Source of the DNA: Halomonas sp. HL-93
GTDB lineage: Bacteria; Pseudomonadota; Gammaproteobacteria; Pseudomonadales; Halomonadaceae
Assembly (NCBI RefSeq): GCF_900086985.1
Contig: NZ_LT593974.1
Span: 1,054,001 to 1,118,000, forward strand
Direction of reading: 5' to 3'
DNA length: 64,000 nt
Positions 53,491 through 61,681 of this stretch are shown piece after piece (within the stretch, counting starts at the first letter, position 1; each line of letters opens with the position of its first letter). Position numbers and translations under genes: made by a program. Under the pieces are notes generated by a model, which did no database searches, had not been told where the DNA came from, and was given only the letters and a program-made list of their open reading frames with translations.

Positions 53491-53505
53491 GCACGCTGTT
53501 GGTGC
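53491..53505. promoter_or_regulatory. NtrC-like binding site between divergent nas operons
   Basis: GCAC-N7-GTGC (GCACGCTGTTGGTGC) fits the NtrC core; flanks extend it to ATGCAC...GTGCGCAT. It lies 88 bp from the minus-strand and about 133 bp from the plus-strand sigma-54 promoter, both good distances for an enhancer. Confidence 0.65.
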
Positions 53506-53637
53506 GCATGAGGTGTTGGATTGCACTCTCAGCACACAAGCGCGGGGCGTCAGCGGCGTAGCAAATGTCTGAGATGGGCTGTGGTTTTTATTTAAAATAT
53601 TGTTTTTTAATAATTATTTGTGATTTTTTTGAATAAC

Positions 53638-53651
53638 GGCTTAGCGTTTGC
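53638..53651 (+). promoter_or_regulatory. Sigma-54 promoter of nasA
   Basis: GGCTTAGCGTTTGC gives GG-N10-GC with TTTGCA at -12. It predicts transcription from about 53663 and a leader of about 230 nt before nasA. Confidence 0.7.
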
Positions 53652-53796
53652 AGTTAACCAAGTACAAGGAACAATCGCGCATTGTATTGCGTTCATTAAA
53701 AGCAATGGCAGCGAATAACCCCAAGAAAGCCGTTAAACAATAAGTAGCCGTTAAAAAATACGTTTGGCACCTTTGACGGTGCTCGCTGTGGCAACG

Positions 53797-53862
53797 ACGT
53801 CCAGCCTGCTGATCGACTTTTGCGAATTCTGCGCAAGCGATTAGCAGCCTGGGCGTTTTTTT
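53797..53862 (+). terminator. Leader terminator (attenuator) upstream of nasA
   Basis: ACGTCCAGCCTGCT (53797-53810) pairs with AGCAGCCTGGGCGT (53843-53856) with one wobble and one mismatch, followed by seven T bases, ending 35 bp before the nasA start. As it lies inside the 5' leader it mirrors the attenuator of the opposite operon. Confidence 0.85.
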
Positions 53863-53896
53863 ATGGGCGGCGTTTGCAATCTGCCAAGGAGTGATC

Positions 53897-56620
53897 ATGC
53901 ATCAAGCCAAAACGACCTGTCCCTACTGTGGTGTCGGCTGCGGCGTTAACGCGACCGTGGCGGATAACGGCAAGCTGAGCGCTGTGGAGGGCGACCTTGA
54001 GCACCCCGCCAATTATGGGCGGCTGTGCGTAAAAGGCTCGGCGCTGCACGAAACGCTAGGTGATCAAGGCCGCCTAACACGCCCCCGCGTGGATGGCGAG
54101 GAGGTCTCGTGGGATCAGGCATTAAGCGCTACCGCCGACCGGTTAACCAGATTGCGCAATGAGCACGGTCATCACTGTGTGGCAGCGTATCTCTCCGGCC
54201 AGTTACTGACAGAAGACTATTACGTTGCCAATAAACTGTTTAAAGGCTTTTTGGGCACGCCGCATCTGGATACCAATTCGCGGCTGTGCATGGCTTCGGC
54301 GGTGGCAGGATACAAGCGCGCCTTCGGTGCCGATGCGGTGCCCTGCAACTATGAAGATCTGGAAGAGGCCGAACTGGTCGTGTTGGTAGGCTCCAACCTA
54401 GCCTGGAACCACCCGGTGCTCTACCAGCGCATCAAGGTCGCCAAAGAGCGTAACCCGTTGATGCGTGTGGTGGTGATCGATCCGCGGGTGACTGATAGCT
54501 GCGAGATAGCCGACCTTTACCTGGGCATCAAACCCGGCAGCGACGCGGTACTGTTTAACGGGCTTTTGGCATGGATGGCGGCCAAGCGCAAGCTGGACCA
54601 CGTCTACCTGGAGCGTCACACCCAGGGGTTTGACGAGGCATTAAAGACTGCGCAACAAACGGTGGGCTCCATCGTCGAGGTCGCGGCAGCCTGCGATGTG
54701 GATGTCGAGCGTCTGGAAACCTTTTATTACTGGTTTGCCAGCCAGCTACACGTGGTGACGCTGTATTCCCAAGGGGTCAACCAGTCTTCAAGCGGTACCG
54801 ATAAGTGCAATGCGATCATCAACTGCCACTTGGCGGGAGGCAAAATCGGCCTGCCCGGCGCAGGGCCGTTCTCGGTCACCGGCCAGCCCAATGCCATGGG
54901 CGGGCGCGAAGTGGGCGGCTTGGCCAACCAGCTAGCCGCGCACATGGATTACGATACCCCCGGCGCGCGTGACTTAGTCACCCGTTTTTGGGCTACCGAT
55001 AACTTGGTGCCCGAACTGCCAGATGGCCCCGGCTACAAAGCCGTTGAGCTGTTTGACGCCATTGAGCGCGGCGAAATTAAAGCGCTATGGGTGATGGCCA
55101 CCAACCCTGCGATAAGCCTGCCCGATGCGGCCCACGTGCGCGCGGCGCTTGCAAAATGCCCGCTGGTGATTGTCTCGGAGTGTGCGGCGCATACCGATCT
55201 GCTGCCCTACGCCGATATTGTGCTGCCGGCTTCCGGGTGGTCTGAGAAAGACGGCACGGTGACTAATTCCGAGCGGCGTATCTCTCGCCAACGTGGCATG
55301 TTGCCGCCACCCGGTGAGGCTCGCCACGACTGGCAAATCATCTGCGATGTTGCCAAGCGGCTAGGGTTTACAGAGGCGTTTGATTACGCTCACCCGAGCC
55401 AAATATTTGACGAGCACGCACGCCTTTCCGGCTTTGAAAACGCCAGTACCACACAACGGCTATTCGATATTTCGGGGCTTGCCGGGCTGGGCCGTGACGG
55501 TTATGACGCGCTTGCCCCGATTCAATGGCCGGTAAATATCCAGGCCCCTAAAGGTACAGCGCGCTTATTTGAGAATGGCCAGTTTGCCACGCCCGATGGA
55601 CGCGCCAAGCTACTGCCGATTACCCCGCGGGGGCCCGAGCAAGCGCTCAGCCCAGCGTATCCGCTGCGTCTCAACACCGGGCGAATACGCGACCAGTGGC
55701 ACACCATGACGCGCACCGCCCGTTCGCCGCGGTTGATGAACCACCGCGCCGAGCCGTTTATCGATGTACACCCTGACGACGCTGCCGAGGCGGGTATTAG
55801 AGATCAATCACTTGCCGTTTTATCTGCCGCGACGGGTAAGTACCTGGCACGCGCCAGAGTATCTAAGGCTCAGCGACGCGGCGAAGTATTCGTACCTATT
55901 CACTGGACCGACTGTTTCAGCCAAAATGCGCGCAGCAGCGCGTTGATTCAGCGTATTATGGACCCGATTTCCGGCCAGCCTGAAGCCAAGCACGGAGCAG
56001 TGGCGCTGGTGCCATTAACGCCTGCCTGGGAGGCAACGTTGCTGGTTGCCGACCACGCTAGCGCTATGCCAACGGGGCACCCTGCGTGGTGCGAAAGCGA
56101 CTACTGGACCCGTATCCCCATGCGCGGCTGCCAACGCTGGCAACTGGCAGGTGCGACGGCCGTCAACGATTGGTTTGCCTCACTGGCGGCGTGGCTGCCC
56201 ACGTCGCCAGCGCTTTGGTGCGAAGACGTCGCCACGGGTGGCCTGCGCGCGGCAGGTGTGGAAAATGGCCAGCTTAAGTGGTGGTTGATGGTAGGTCCGC
56301 CCAATGAACTACCTGGGCTCGCTTGGCTGGAAGCGCGTTTTAACGACGCCCACATCGACGATACCCATCGTCGGCGTTTGTTAGCGGGCTGCGATGACGG
56401 TGCGGCGGATACCGGCCCGGTTATCTGTAGCTGTCATCAGGTAGGTCAAACCGCTATTGTTGAGGCCATTCGGGGAGGCGATACCAGCGTTGAAGCGTTG
56501 GGCGCACGCCTTGCCTGCGGCACCCAGTGCGGCAGTTGCATTCCCGAATTGAAATCGTTACTTGAAGAGGAGCGCCCCAATGCGCGCGCTAAGCAAAATT
56601 CCGCTTATGAAATGGTGTAA
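53897..56620 (+). CDS. nasA: Assimilatory nitrate reductase catalytic subunit NasA
   Basis: A 907-residue cytosolic molybdopterin enzyme reducing nitrate to nitrite. N-terminal [4Fe-4S] ligands are C8, C11, C15 and C44 (TCPYCGVGC, LCVKG). The molybdopterin regions include YLSGQLLTEDYYVANKLFKG, NSRLCMASAVAGYKRAFG, QGVNQSSSGTDKCNAIIN and LNTGRIRDQWHTMTRT. The C-terminus is a BFD/NifU-like [2Fe-2S] domain (VICSCHQVGQ... CGTQCGSCIPELK), as in Klebsiella NasA, for taking electrons from the NasB-like flavoprotein. ATG 53897 has AAGGAG 5 bases upstream. No nitrate transporter is found nearby. Confidence 0.95.
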   Translation: MHQAKTTCPYCGVGCGVNATVADNGKLSAVEGDLEHPANYGRLCVKGSALHETLGDQGRLTRPRVDGEEVSWDQALSATADRLTRLRNEHGHHCVAAYLSGQLLTEDYYVANKLFKGFLGTPHLDTNSRLCMASAVAGYKRAFGADAVPCNYEDLEEAELVVLVGSNLAWNHPVLYQRIKVAKERNPLMRVVVIDPRVTDSCEIADLYLGIKPGSDAVLFNGLLAWMAAKRKLDHVYLERHTQGFDEALKTAQQTVGSIVEVAAACDVDVERLETFYYWFASQLHVVTLYSQGVNQSSSGTDKCNAIINCHLAGGKIGLPGAGPFSVTGQPNAMGGREVGGLANQLAAHMDYDTPGARDLVTRFWATDNLVPELPDGPGYKAVELFDAIERGEIKALWVMATNPAISLPDAAHVRAALAKCPLVIVSECAAHTDLLPYADIVLPASGWSEKDGTVTNSERRISRQRGMLPPPGEARHDWQIICDVAKRLGFTEAFDYAHPSQIFDEHARLSGFENASTTQRLFDISGLAGLGRDGYDALAPIQWPVNIQAPKGTARLFENGQFATPDGRAKLLPITPRGPEQALSPAYPLRLNTGRIRDQWHTMTRTARSPRLMNHRAEPFIDVHPDDAAEAGIRDQSLAVLSAATGKYLARARVSKAQRRGEVFVPIHWTDCFSQNARSSALIQRIMDPISGQPEAKHGAVALVPLTPAWEATLLVADHASAMPTGHPAWCESDYWTRIPMRGCQRWQLAGATAVNDWFASLAAWLPTSPALWCEDVATGGLRAAGVENGQLKWWLMVGPPNELPGLAWLEARFNDAHIDDTHRRRLLAGCDDGAADTGPVICSCHQVGQTAIVEAIRGGDTSVEALGARLACGTQCGSCIPELKSLLEEERPNARAKQNSAYEMV

Positions 56621-57479
56621 TGCCTTGGCGCGGCTCGTGAACCGTCTAGATCCAAGCCGTTCTAGGCTCGGAAGCGTCGCCCGCGATACCGCCGATCAGT
56701 TGCCGCATAAGGGCGATTGCCAGCCAGGGCATGTGTATCTGGTCGGCGCTGGCAGCGGCGATGTCGAGTTGCTGACGCTCAAGGCGGCGCGCCTGCTGTG
56801 CCAGGCAGACGCCGTGGTCTATGACCGGCTAGTGGGCGACGACGTGCTGGCGCTGATTCCCCGCGGTACCCAGCGCTATTATGTGGGCAAGGCAAGCGGA
56901 CACCACAGCATGCCTCAGGCCGAGATTGGCGCCCTGATGGTCAAGCTTGCCAGGGCGGGCAAGTCGGTGGTGCGTCTCAAGGGCGGTGATCCAGCCATTT
57001 TTGGCCGCATGGGCGAAGAGCTGGATGCGCTGGCTGCCGCTCAGCTACCTGCCACGATTGTCCCCGGGATTACCGCGGCCTCCTCAGCGGCGGCGTGCAT
57101 GGGCATTCCGCTGACCGACCGCGGCCATGCCCAGCAGCTAAGGTTTGTGACTGCCCAGTTGTGCCGTGAAGACGGCACCCCGGATTGGTCGGCGCTTGCC
57201 CGGCGCGACGAAACCCTGGTGTTTTACATGGGGCTTTCCAAGGTTGACGCGATCTGTAGTGGTTTGCGTGGCGCGGGGCTGCCCGATGACTGGCCGATTA
57301 TGCTGGTGGCCAACGCCAGCCAGCCGGACCAGCAGTCGTTAGTGGGTACGCTCGCTGATATGCCCAGCATGCTCGCGGCGCAACCACTGCCGTCACCCTG
57401 TGTCATCGTCGTCGGCAGCGTGGTATCGCGCGTAGCGACAAGCCCTGCGGCTCTCGAAATCAATAAAGCCTTTTGCTGA
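56580..57479 (+). CDS. cobA: Uroporphyrinogen-III C-methyltransferase (SUMT)
   Basis: A 299-residue enzyme adding two methyl groups from SAM to uroporphyrinogen III to give precorrin-2, first step to siroheme. Signatures: GHVYLVGAGSGDVELLTLKAARLL, AVVYDRLV, GKASGHHSMPQAEI, VRLKGGDPAIFGRMGEE, VVPGITAAS-like IVPGITAASSAAACMGIPLTDRG, TLVFYMGLSK. ATG 56580 has AGGAG 8 bases upstream and overlaps the nasA end by 41 bp. Its job here is to supply siroheme to NirB. It lacks the CysG oxidase/ferrochelatase half, which must be coded elsewhere. Confidence 0.94.
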   Translation: MRALSKIPLMKWCNALARLVNRLDPSRSRLGSVARDTADQLPHKGDCQPGHVYLVGAGSGDVELLTLKAARLLCQADAVVYDRLVGDDVLALIPRGTQRYYVGKASGHHSMPQAEIGALMVKLARAGKSVVRLKGGDPAIFGRMGEELDALAAAQLPATIVPGITAASSAAACMGIPLTDRGHAQQLRFVTAQLCREDGTPDWSALARRDETLVFYMGLSKVDAICSGLRGAGLPDDWPIMLVANASQPDQQSLVGTLADMPSMLAAQPLPSPCVIVVGSVVSRVATSPAALEINKAFC

Positions 57480-57481
57480 GT

Positions 57482-59206
57482 ATGGCAACGCTGAGCATTT
57501 CCCTGGGCCAGTGCTCTGATAAAGGCCGTAAGCCGAGCAACCAGGATTTTTACGGGGCCTATCTGCCCGACGACGCCCAGCGGCGTCATAAGGGCATTGC
57601 CATTGCGTTGGCCGACGGCATCAGCAGCAGCACGGTGAGCCGTGAGGCAAGCGAAGCGGTGGTAGGTGGCTTTCTTGGTGATTATTACGCCACGCCAGCT
57701 TCCTGGAGCGTTAAAAATGCGGCCCAGCGTGTGCTCCAGGCCACCAATGCGTGGCTGTATGCGCAAACCCGGCAGAGCCAATACCGCTACGATATGGACC
57801 GCGGCTATGTCTGCACGCTGAGCGCCATGGTGATTAAATCGGCCACGGCGCATCTGTTTCATGTCGGCGATAGCCGTATTTACCAGTTGGCGGGCAGTTC
57901 GCTGGAACCACTGACCGAAGACCATCGCTTTTGGGCCTCTCGGGAGACCAGCCATCTAACGCGCGCCATGGGAGCAAGCCAGCATCTGGAGCTTGATTAT
58001 CGTGCCGTATCGCTCAGCGAAGGCGATGTGTTTTTGTTGACCACCGATGGTGTTTACGAATGGCTGTCTCCCCACGCCATGGCTTTAATCATTCAAGACA
58101 ATGCCACCGATCTGGACGCGGCTGCCCGGGCGTTGGTGAACGCGGCGCTTGAGAAAGGCAGCGATGACAACCTGACGGCTCAACTGGTGCGCATCGACAC
58201 GCTGCCCGACCGGGACGCTGATGAGCTTTACAATGTGCTGGGCGGACTATCCTCACCGCCTGAGCTTCGCCCCAATAGCGAGCTTGACGGCCTGCGCATT
58301 ATACGCCCGTTGCACGCCAGTGCCCGTAGTCATGTATATTTGGCGCACGACCCGGAAAGCGATCAGCACGTCGTGGTGAAAACGCTATCCACGGAGCTGG
58401 CCGAAGACGCTGCCAGCGTCGAGCGTTTCGTGCGTGAGGAATGGATCGCCCGGCGCATTAACAACCCCCATGTGCTTTCCGCGCCCGAACAGCGAAAGCC
58501 CCGCCGTTACCTGTACAGCGTCTGGGCATATATCGACGGTCAAACCCTGACCCAGTGGATGCGTGACCACCCTGAGCCGGATCTGGCCGAGGTCCGCGGC
58601 ATTATCGAGCAGGTGGCCAAAGGCTTGCGCGCCTTTCATCGCCTGGAAATGCTCCACCAGGATGTACGCCCGGACAATATCATGATCGACCATCACGGCA
58701 CGGCGCGTTTGATTGATTTTGGCGCCGTTCGGGTCGCGGGAATTGCCGAAGCAGACGCGGCCGCTGGGGAGGATATTCTCGGCACGGCGCAATACACGGC
58801 ACCGGAGTATTTTCTGGGCGAAGGGGGCACTGAAAGGTCTGACCTGTATTCCCTAGCGGTGATCGCCTACCAGATGCTGACCGGCACGCTGCCTTACGGT
58901 ACTGAAGTGGCCAAAACCCGAACCCGGGCAGCACAGCGCAAGCTCGCCTACCAATCCGCGCTCAACGAAGACCGTGCACTGCCCGCCTGGGTGGACGAGG
59001 TTCTAAAAAAAGCGCTGCATCCTAACCCCCAACATCGCTATCCCGCGCTTTCGGAATTTATCTTCGAGCTGCGCTCGCCAAGCCCAGGCACTTTGAAGCA
59101 ATCGCGGCCACCGCTATTAGAGCGTGACCCGGTGCGATTTTGGCAATGGCTATGCGTGCTGCTGGGCCTTATTATCATCGCGTTAATCGCTAACATGCCT
59201 CAGTAA
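57482..59206 (+). CDS. PP2C phosphatase/Ser-Thr kinase fusion protein, membrane-tethered
   Basis: A 574-residue two-enzyme protein. Residues ~1-240 are a PP2C-type phosphatase (GRKPSNQDF, IALADGISSS, HVGDSRIYQL, LLTTDGVYEWL, GSDDNLTAQ: all metal aspartates visible). Residues ~260-540 are a Hanks-type kinase: lysine in HVVVKTL, catalytic LHQDVRPDNIMID (HQD in place of HRD), DFG in LIDFGAVR, and TAPEYF; the glycine loop is poor. A membrane helix sits at the C-terminus (WLCVLLGLIIIALIA). Start is 3 bp after the cobA stop. A kinase gene beside nirB/nasA also occurs in Pseudomonas (PA1782, from memory), so a link to nitrate assimilation is likely but its target is unknown. Confidence 0.9.
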   Translation: MATLSISLGQCSDKGRKPSNQDFYGAYLPDDAQRRHKGIAIALADGISSSTVSREASEAVVGGFLGDYYATPASWSVKNAAQRVLQATNAWLYAQTRQSQYRYDMDRGYVCTLSAMVIKSATAHLFHVGDSRIYQLAGSSLEPLTEDHRFWASRETSHLTRAMGASQHLELDYRAVSLSEGDVFLLTTDGVYEWLSPHAMALIIQDNATDLDAAARALVNAALEKGSDDNLTAQLVRIDTLPDRDADELYNVLGGLSSPPELRPNSELDGLRIIRPLHASARSHVYLAHDPESDQHVVVKTLSTELAEDAASVERFVREEWIARRINNPHVLSAPEQRKPRRYLYSVWAYIDGQTLTQWMRDHPEPDLAEVRGIIEQVAKGLRAFHRLEMLHQDVRPDNIMIDHHGTARLIDFGAVRVAGIAEADAAAGEDILGTAQYTAPEYFLGEGGTERSDLYSLAVIAYQMLTGTLPYGTEVAKTRTRAAQRKLAYQSALNEDRALPAWVDEVLKKALHPNPQHRYPALSEFIFELRSPSPGTLKQSRPPLLERDPVRFWQWLCVLLGLIIIALIANMPQ

Positions 59207-60651
59207 GTCGTGAGTTTGAGGTAGGCCTGGACGCCGTAAAGCACCCGCTGCCATTCGGACAGGATGTTTTGGTATTCATCTGCCTCCAGGGTGTAATCAC
59301 CCCCTTCGTTATGCCACAGCATCAGGAAGTAGTCATCGACCTCGCGCATCACGTCTGCATCGTTGGGGCCTGATATCATCAGGCTGGCCTCGAGGTTGTA
59401 GTTATCCAGATTGCGGCTGGTGAAGTTGGTCGAGCCGCTGATGATCGTGCTCTGATTAGCCTGACGGAGCATCATCATCTTGGGGTGGAACTCCTCGACC
59501 TCGACGTCATACCAACGCACGCGCACCTCGCCGTCGGTATTTTCCATGAGCTCCTCAACCACTGGGCGGTTAGGTAAACCGGATTTTTTACGGCCAAACG
59601 CCTTTTTATTTGGGTCGAGAATCAAGGAAACTTGCGCCCGCCGCCGTGCTGCGTCGGTCAGCGCATTAACCACTTCGCGGTCAGCGAGGTAGTACATGGC
59701 CAGCCACAATTCGTCGTCTTCGCCGGCCTGCTCAATGGTGTCGAGCACGTTGTGAAGCGTTTGCCTTTCAGTAGTGTACTGAAGGCTTAATTCCCCGGTG
59801 GCAGGTTCCTCTGGCGGTGTGTAGCTGGGCAATTGAATACCGCTGTCGCCCAGATCAATCACTGCCTGCTCGGCGTCGAGCAGGTCGGCGATGATCGGCC
59901 CATCGATTTCAAACGCGACGTTCTCATGAAAGCCGGATTCATCGTGGGCATTGGCGGAGGCGACCAGCGCCGTTCGCTCGGTGATCACCACCTTGCGGTG
60001 ATTGGCCTTGATATTGAACATATCCAGGTAGCCGCCCAGGTTGAACTTGGGCCCCTTCTCTAAAAACGGGTTGGGCCACCACTCACCGCCCAAGTCGCCC
60101 AACCACTGCGGCCCCATACGCCAAAGCGATGAATAGATCGGCGTTGAATCGCGCAGCGGGGTCAGGTTGGAGATCACCACGTCGATGTCAGCGTCGCGCA
60201 GCCGGTCGAGCCATTCAGCGGGGTAGGAGCCGTAGCCTGAGTTGATCGCGTCGCTGATAAACACAATTGGCATATCGGGATTGGCGTCGCGTTTGCGAAC
60301 TAGCTGATCAACAAGGTTATCGCTCAACTGCGGGTAATCTTCGGAGGGATCATTGACCAAGCCATTGACCATGAAATTATCGATCACGATAAAGTCATCG
60401 GCGCGTTCGATCATACGCTCGACCTGGTCAAAAATTTCCTGGTCCACGTGCCGTTCGTCATCCGCGTGGTGCGTCAGGTCGCGGAAGAACTCAACATTGT
60501 CAGTTTGGTAAACCGGGCTGGCGTGGGAAATGCCGGGGGGAAGAGGCTTTAACTGGTGGTACGCCATGAGGGTGAAATAGAAGGTGAGTAAGACCAAAAC
60601 CACAACGCTCAGACGTCGTAACCAACGAACAAATTGTTTAAAAAATGTCAC
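59200..60651 (-). CDS. Phospholipase D-family protein (cardiolipin synthase-like)
   Basis: A 483-residue PLD-superfamily protein with an N-terminal membrane anchor (about residues 10-30). Two HKD-type motifs are visible: NHRKVVITERTALVASANAHDESGF in the first half (H-x-K kept, aspartate of the motif not obvious) and EFHPKMMMLRQ... IISGSTNFTSRNLDNYN in the second (H-x-K, then GSTN). It looks like the periplasm-facing, cardiolipin-synthase-like branch; real substrate unknown. GTG 60651 (GGGGA about 5 bases upstream) is a more likely start than TTG 60663. Its 3' end overlaps the kinase gene by 7 bp. Confidence 0.8.
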   Translation of the reverse strand: MTFFKQFVRWLRRLSVVVLVLLTFYFTLMAYHQLKPLPPGISHASPVYQTDNVEFFRDLTHHADDERHVDQEIFDQVERMIERADDFIVIDNFMVNGLVNDPSEDYPQLSDNLVDQLVRKRDANPDMPIVFISDAINSGYGSYPAEWLDRLRDADIDVVISNLTPLRDSTPIYSSLWRMGPQWLGDLGGEWWPNPFLEKGPKFNLGGYLDMFNIKANHRKVVITERTALVASANAHDESGFHENVAFEIDGPIIADLLDAEQAVIDLGDSGIQLPSYTPPEEPATGELSLQYTTERQTLHNVLDTIEQAGEDDELWLAMYYLADREVVNALTDAARRRAQVSLILDPNKKAFGRKKSGLPNRPVVEELMENTDGEVRVRWYDVEVEEFHPKMMMLRQANQSTIISGSTNFTSRNLDNYNLEASLMISGPNDADVMREVDDYFLMLWHNEGGDYTLEADEYQNILSEWQRVLYGVQAYLKLTTY

Positions 60652-60851
60652 CCGAATCCCCAACCCAAGAATGTGACAGCAACATCGTTGCTGAGCGAGC
60701 TTTTAAGATAGCGTGTTCGCTCAAAGCTGCAATGTAATAGACGCAGATTTTGGGCGCCGGTAAAAGGAACGCTTGGTGAGCCAAGGTGTCGTAGTTGTCG
60801 GTGTTAGCAAGCGCCAGTCATAAGTCATAACCATTCGATTAGGAGATAACG

Positions 60852-61019
60852 GTGAAGAAACATTCCATTCGCGATAATGCACTGCAGGCACAGCTGCGAA
60901 CGCCGATGTTTAAAATGCAGCAGCAAACGCCGAAAAAAGGCAAAGGCAGCTACTCCCGTAAAGGGCGCAATTCCCTTAAAAGCCACAAGGTCCTGAGGGG
61001 GTATCGCCAAGTCGCTTGA
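60852..61019 (+). CDS. arfA: Alternative ribosome-rescue factor ArfA
   Basis: A 55-residue basic protein that recruits RF2 to ribosomes stalled on mRNAs without a stop codon, a backup to tmRNA. It matches E. coli ArfA: SIRDNALQAQLRTPMFKMQQ aligns with IKDNAIEALLHDPLFRQRV, and KKGKGSYSRKGRNS with KKGKGSYMRKGKH. GTG 60852 has AGGAG 6 bases upstream. Its length equals the functional core of E. coli ArfA without the hydrophobic degradation tail. A hairpin enclosing the stop codon (61006-61047) suggests conserved control through truncated mRNA. Confidence 0.92.
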   Translation: MKKHSIRDNALQAQLRTPMFKMQQQTPKKGKGSYSRKGRNSLKSHKVLRGYRQVA

Positions 61020-61047
61020 GCCATGCATTGACGCTAGGCGATTTGGC
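61006..61047 (+). promoter_or_regulatory. Hairpin spanning the arfA stop codon
   Basis: GCCAAGTCGCT (61006-61016, last four codons of arfA) pairs with GGCGATTTGGC (61037-61047) in an 11-bp stem with two G-U pairs; the TGA at 61017-61019 is the first part of the 20-nt loop. In E. coli a hairpin near the 3' end of arfA is cut by RNase III to give a nonstop mRNA; this one is placed to do the same. Confidence 0.6.
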
Positions 61048-61092
61048 TATATCTCCGTCATTCCTTTTAATTCCTTTACACCCTCAAGTAAG

Positions 61093-61123
61093 ACGCCCCG
61101 GCCACTTCCTGTGGCCGGGGCGT
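61093..61123 (+). terminator. Strong hairpin after arfA
   Basis: A perfect 13-bp stem (ACGCCCCGGCCAC 61093-61105, GTGGCCGGGGCGT 61111-61123) with a 5-nt loop. The following T run is poor (TGGCTAT), but stem strength and position fit a terminator between convergent genes. Confidence 0.65.
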
Positions 61124-61126
61124 TGG

Positions 61127-61375
61127 CTATGCCAGTCTACTCCCGCAGTGTGGACATTTTTCGTGGGCGTCGCGGGTTTCAGCCTGATGGCGCTGGTTGC
61201 GCTGGCTTGTTTCCTCTACCCCATGAATGGATACCAGTTGACCCTGTTCCCAGCGTAAGCCGATATCTTTCAACAGGTGGGGGTCATGAAAACGCAGGTC
61301 TTCATAAAGACGACGCTGCGTGCGCGAGTGCTTGATGGCGTTGAGTAGTTTGCGGGCAATCGTTATTACTGCCAT
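61127..61375 (-). CDS. DUF1127 family protein with C-terminal CxxC knuckle
   Basis: An 82-residue protein. Residues ~8-45 form a DUF1127 domain (HSRTQRRLYEDLRFHDPHLLKDIGLRW), a short basic helical module found in many proteobacteria, in some cases tied to RNA binding and carbon or phosphate metabolism. The C-terminal half is extra: it ends HEKCPHCGSRLA, a CPHC knuckle that could help bind zinc in a dimer, preceded by a histidine/glutamine-rich stretch. AGGAG precedes ATG 61375. The function is not established. Confidence 0.8.
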   Translation of the reverse strand: MAVITIARKLLNAIKHSRTQRRLYEDLRFHDPHLLKDIGLRWEQGQLVSIHGVEETSQRNQRHQAETRDAHEKCPHCGSRLA

Positions 61376-61681
61376 GGGGTCGGTCTCCTGGGTTAGGAGG
61401 CCGGGCAACATCGCGATCAGGGAGTATCAAAGGTAACGATAAAACGCATGGCCGCGACACCTGCCGCGGCCAGTTTCTCTCTCTACATCGCTGGCGCGCG
61501 ACAACAATAGGCTGATACCGCATTATTCATAATGCGATGTAGCTTATTCATTCGTGTCGCGGGGATTTGCCAGCGCATGTGAGGTCTCTGAGAACGTCTT
61601 GTTAACAAAAGATAAGAGCTGCCTTTAAAAGACAACTCTTATCTTATAACTGATGCTCATGAGAGCGTCAAATTTAGTTAG
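61376..61681. other. Intergenic region upstream of the DUF1127 gene
   Basis: About 305 bp between two minus-strand genes. It contains a GC-rich imperfect hairpin (TGGCCGCG 61449-61456 / CGCGGCCA 61465-61472), AT-rich sequence that should hold the DUF1127 promoter, and the ABC exporter terminator at 61609-61645. No gene is supported. Confidence 0.4.
61609..61645 (-). terminator. Terminator of the ABC exporter gene
   Basis: A 10-bp stem (AAGATAAGAG 61609-61618, CTCTTATCTT 61636-61645) is followed on the minus strand by TTG after a run of T bases, 36 bp after the exporter stop codon. Confidence 0.6.

Noticed and set aside
53767..53782. GCACC/GGTGC hairpin in the nasA leader as an ANTAR target
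   Set aside because: Six-base loop has G4 but T at position 1, so it breaks the A1/G4 rule.
61449..61472. GC-rich hairpin TGGCCGCG/CGCGGCCA
   Set aside because: Lies upstream of a minus-strand gene where no plus-strand transcript needs ending; kept only as a note in the intergenic entry.
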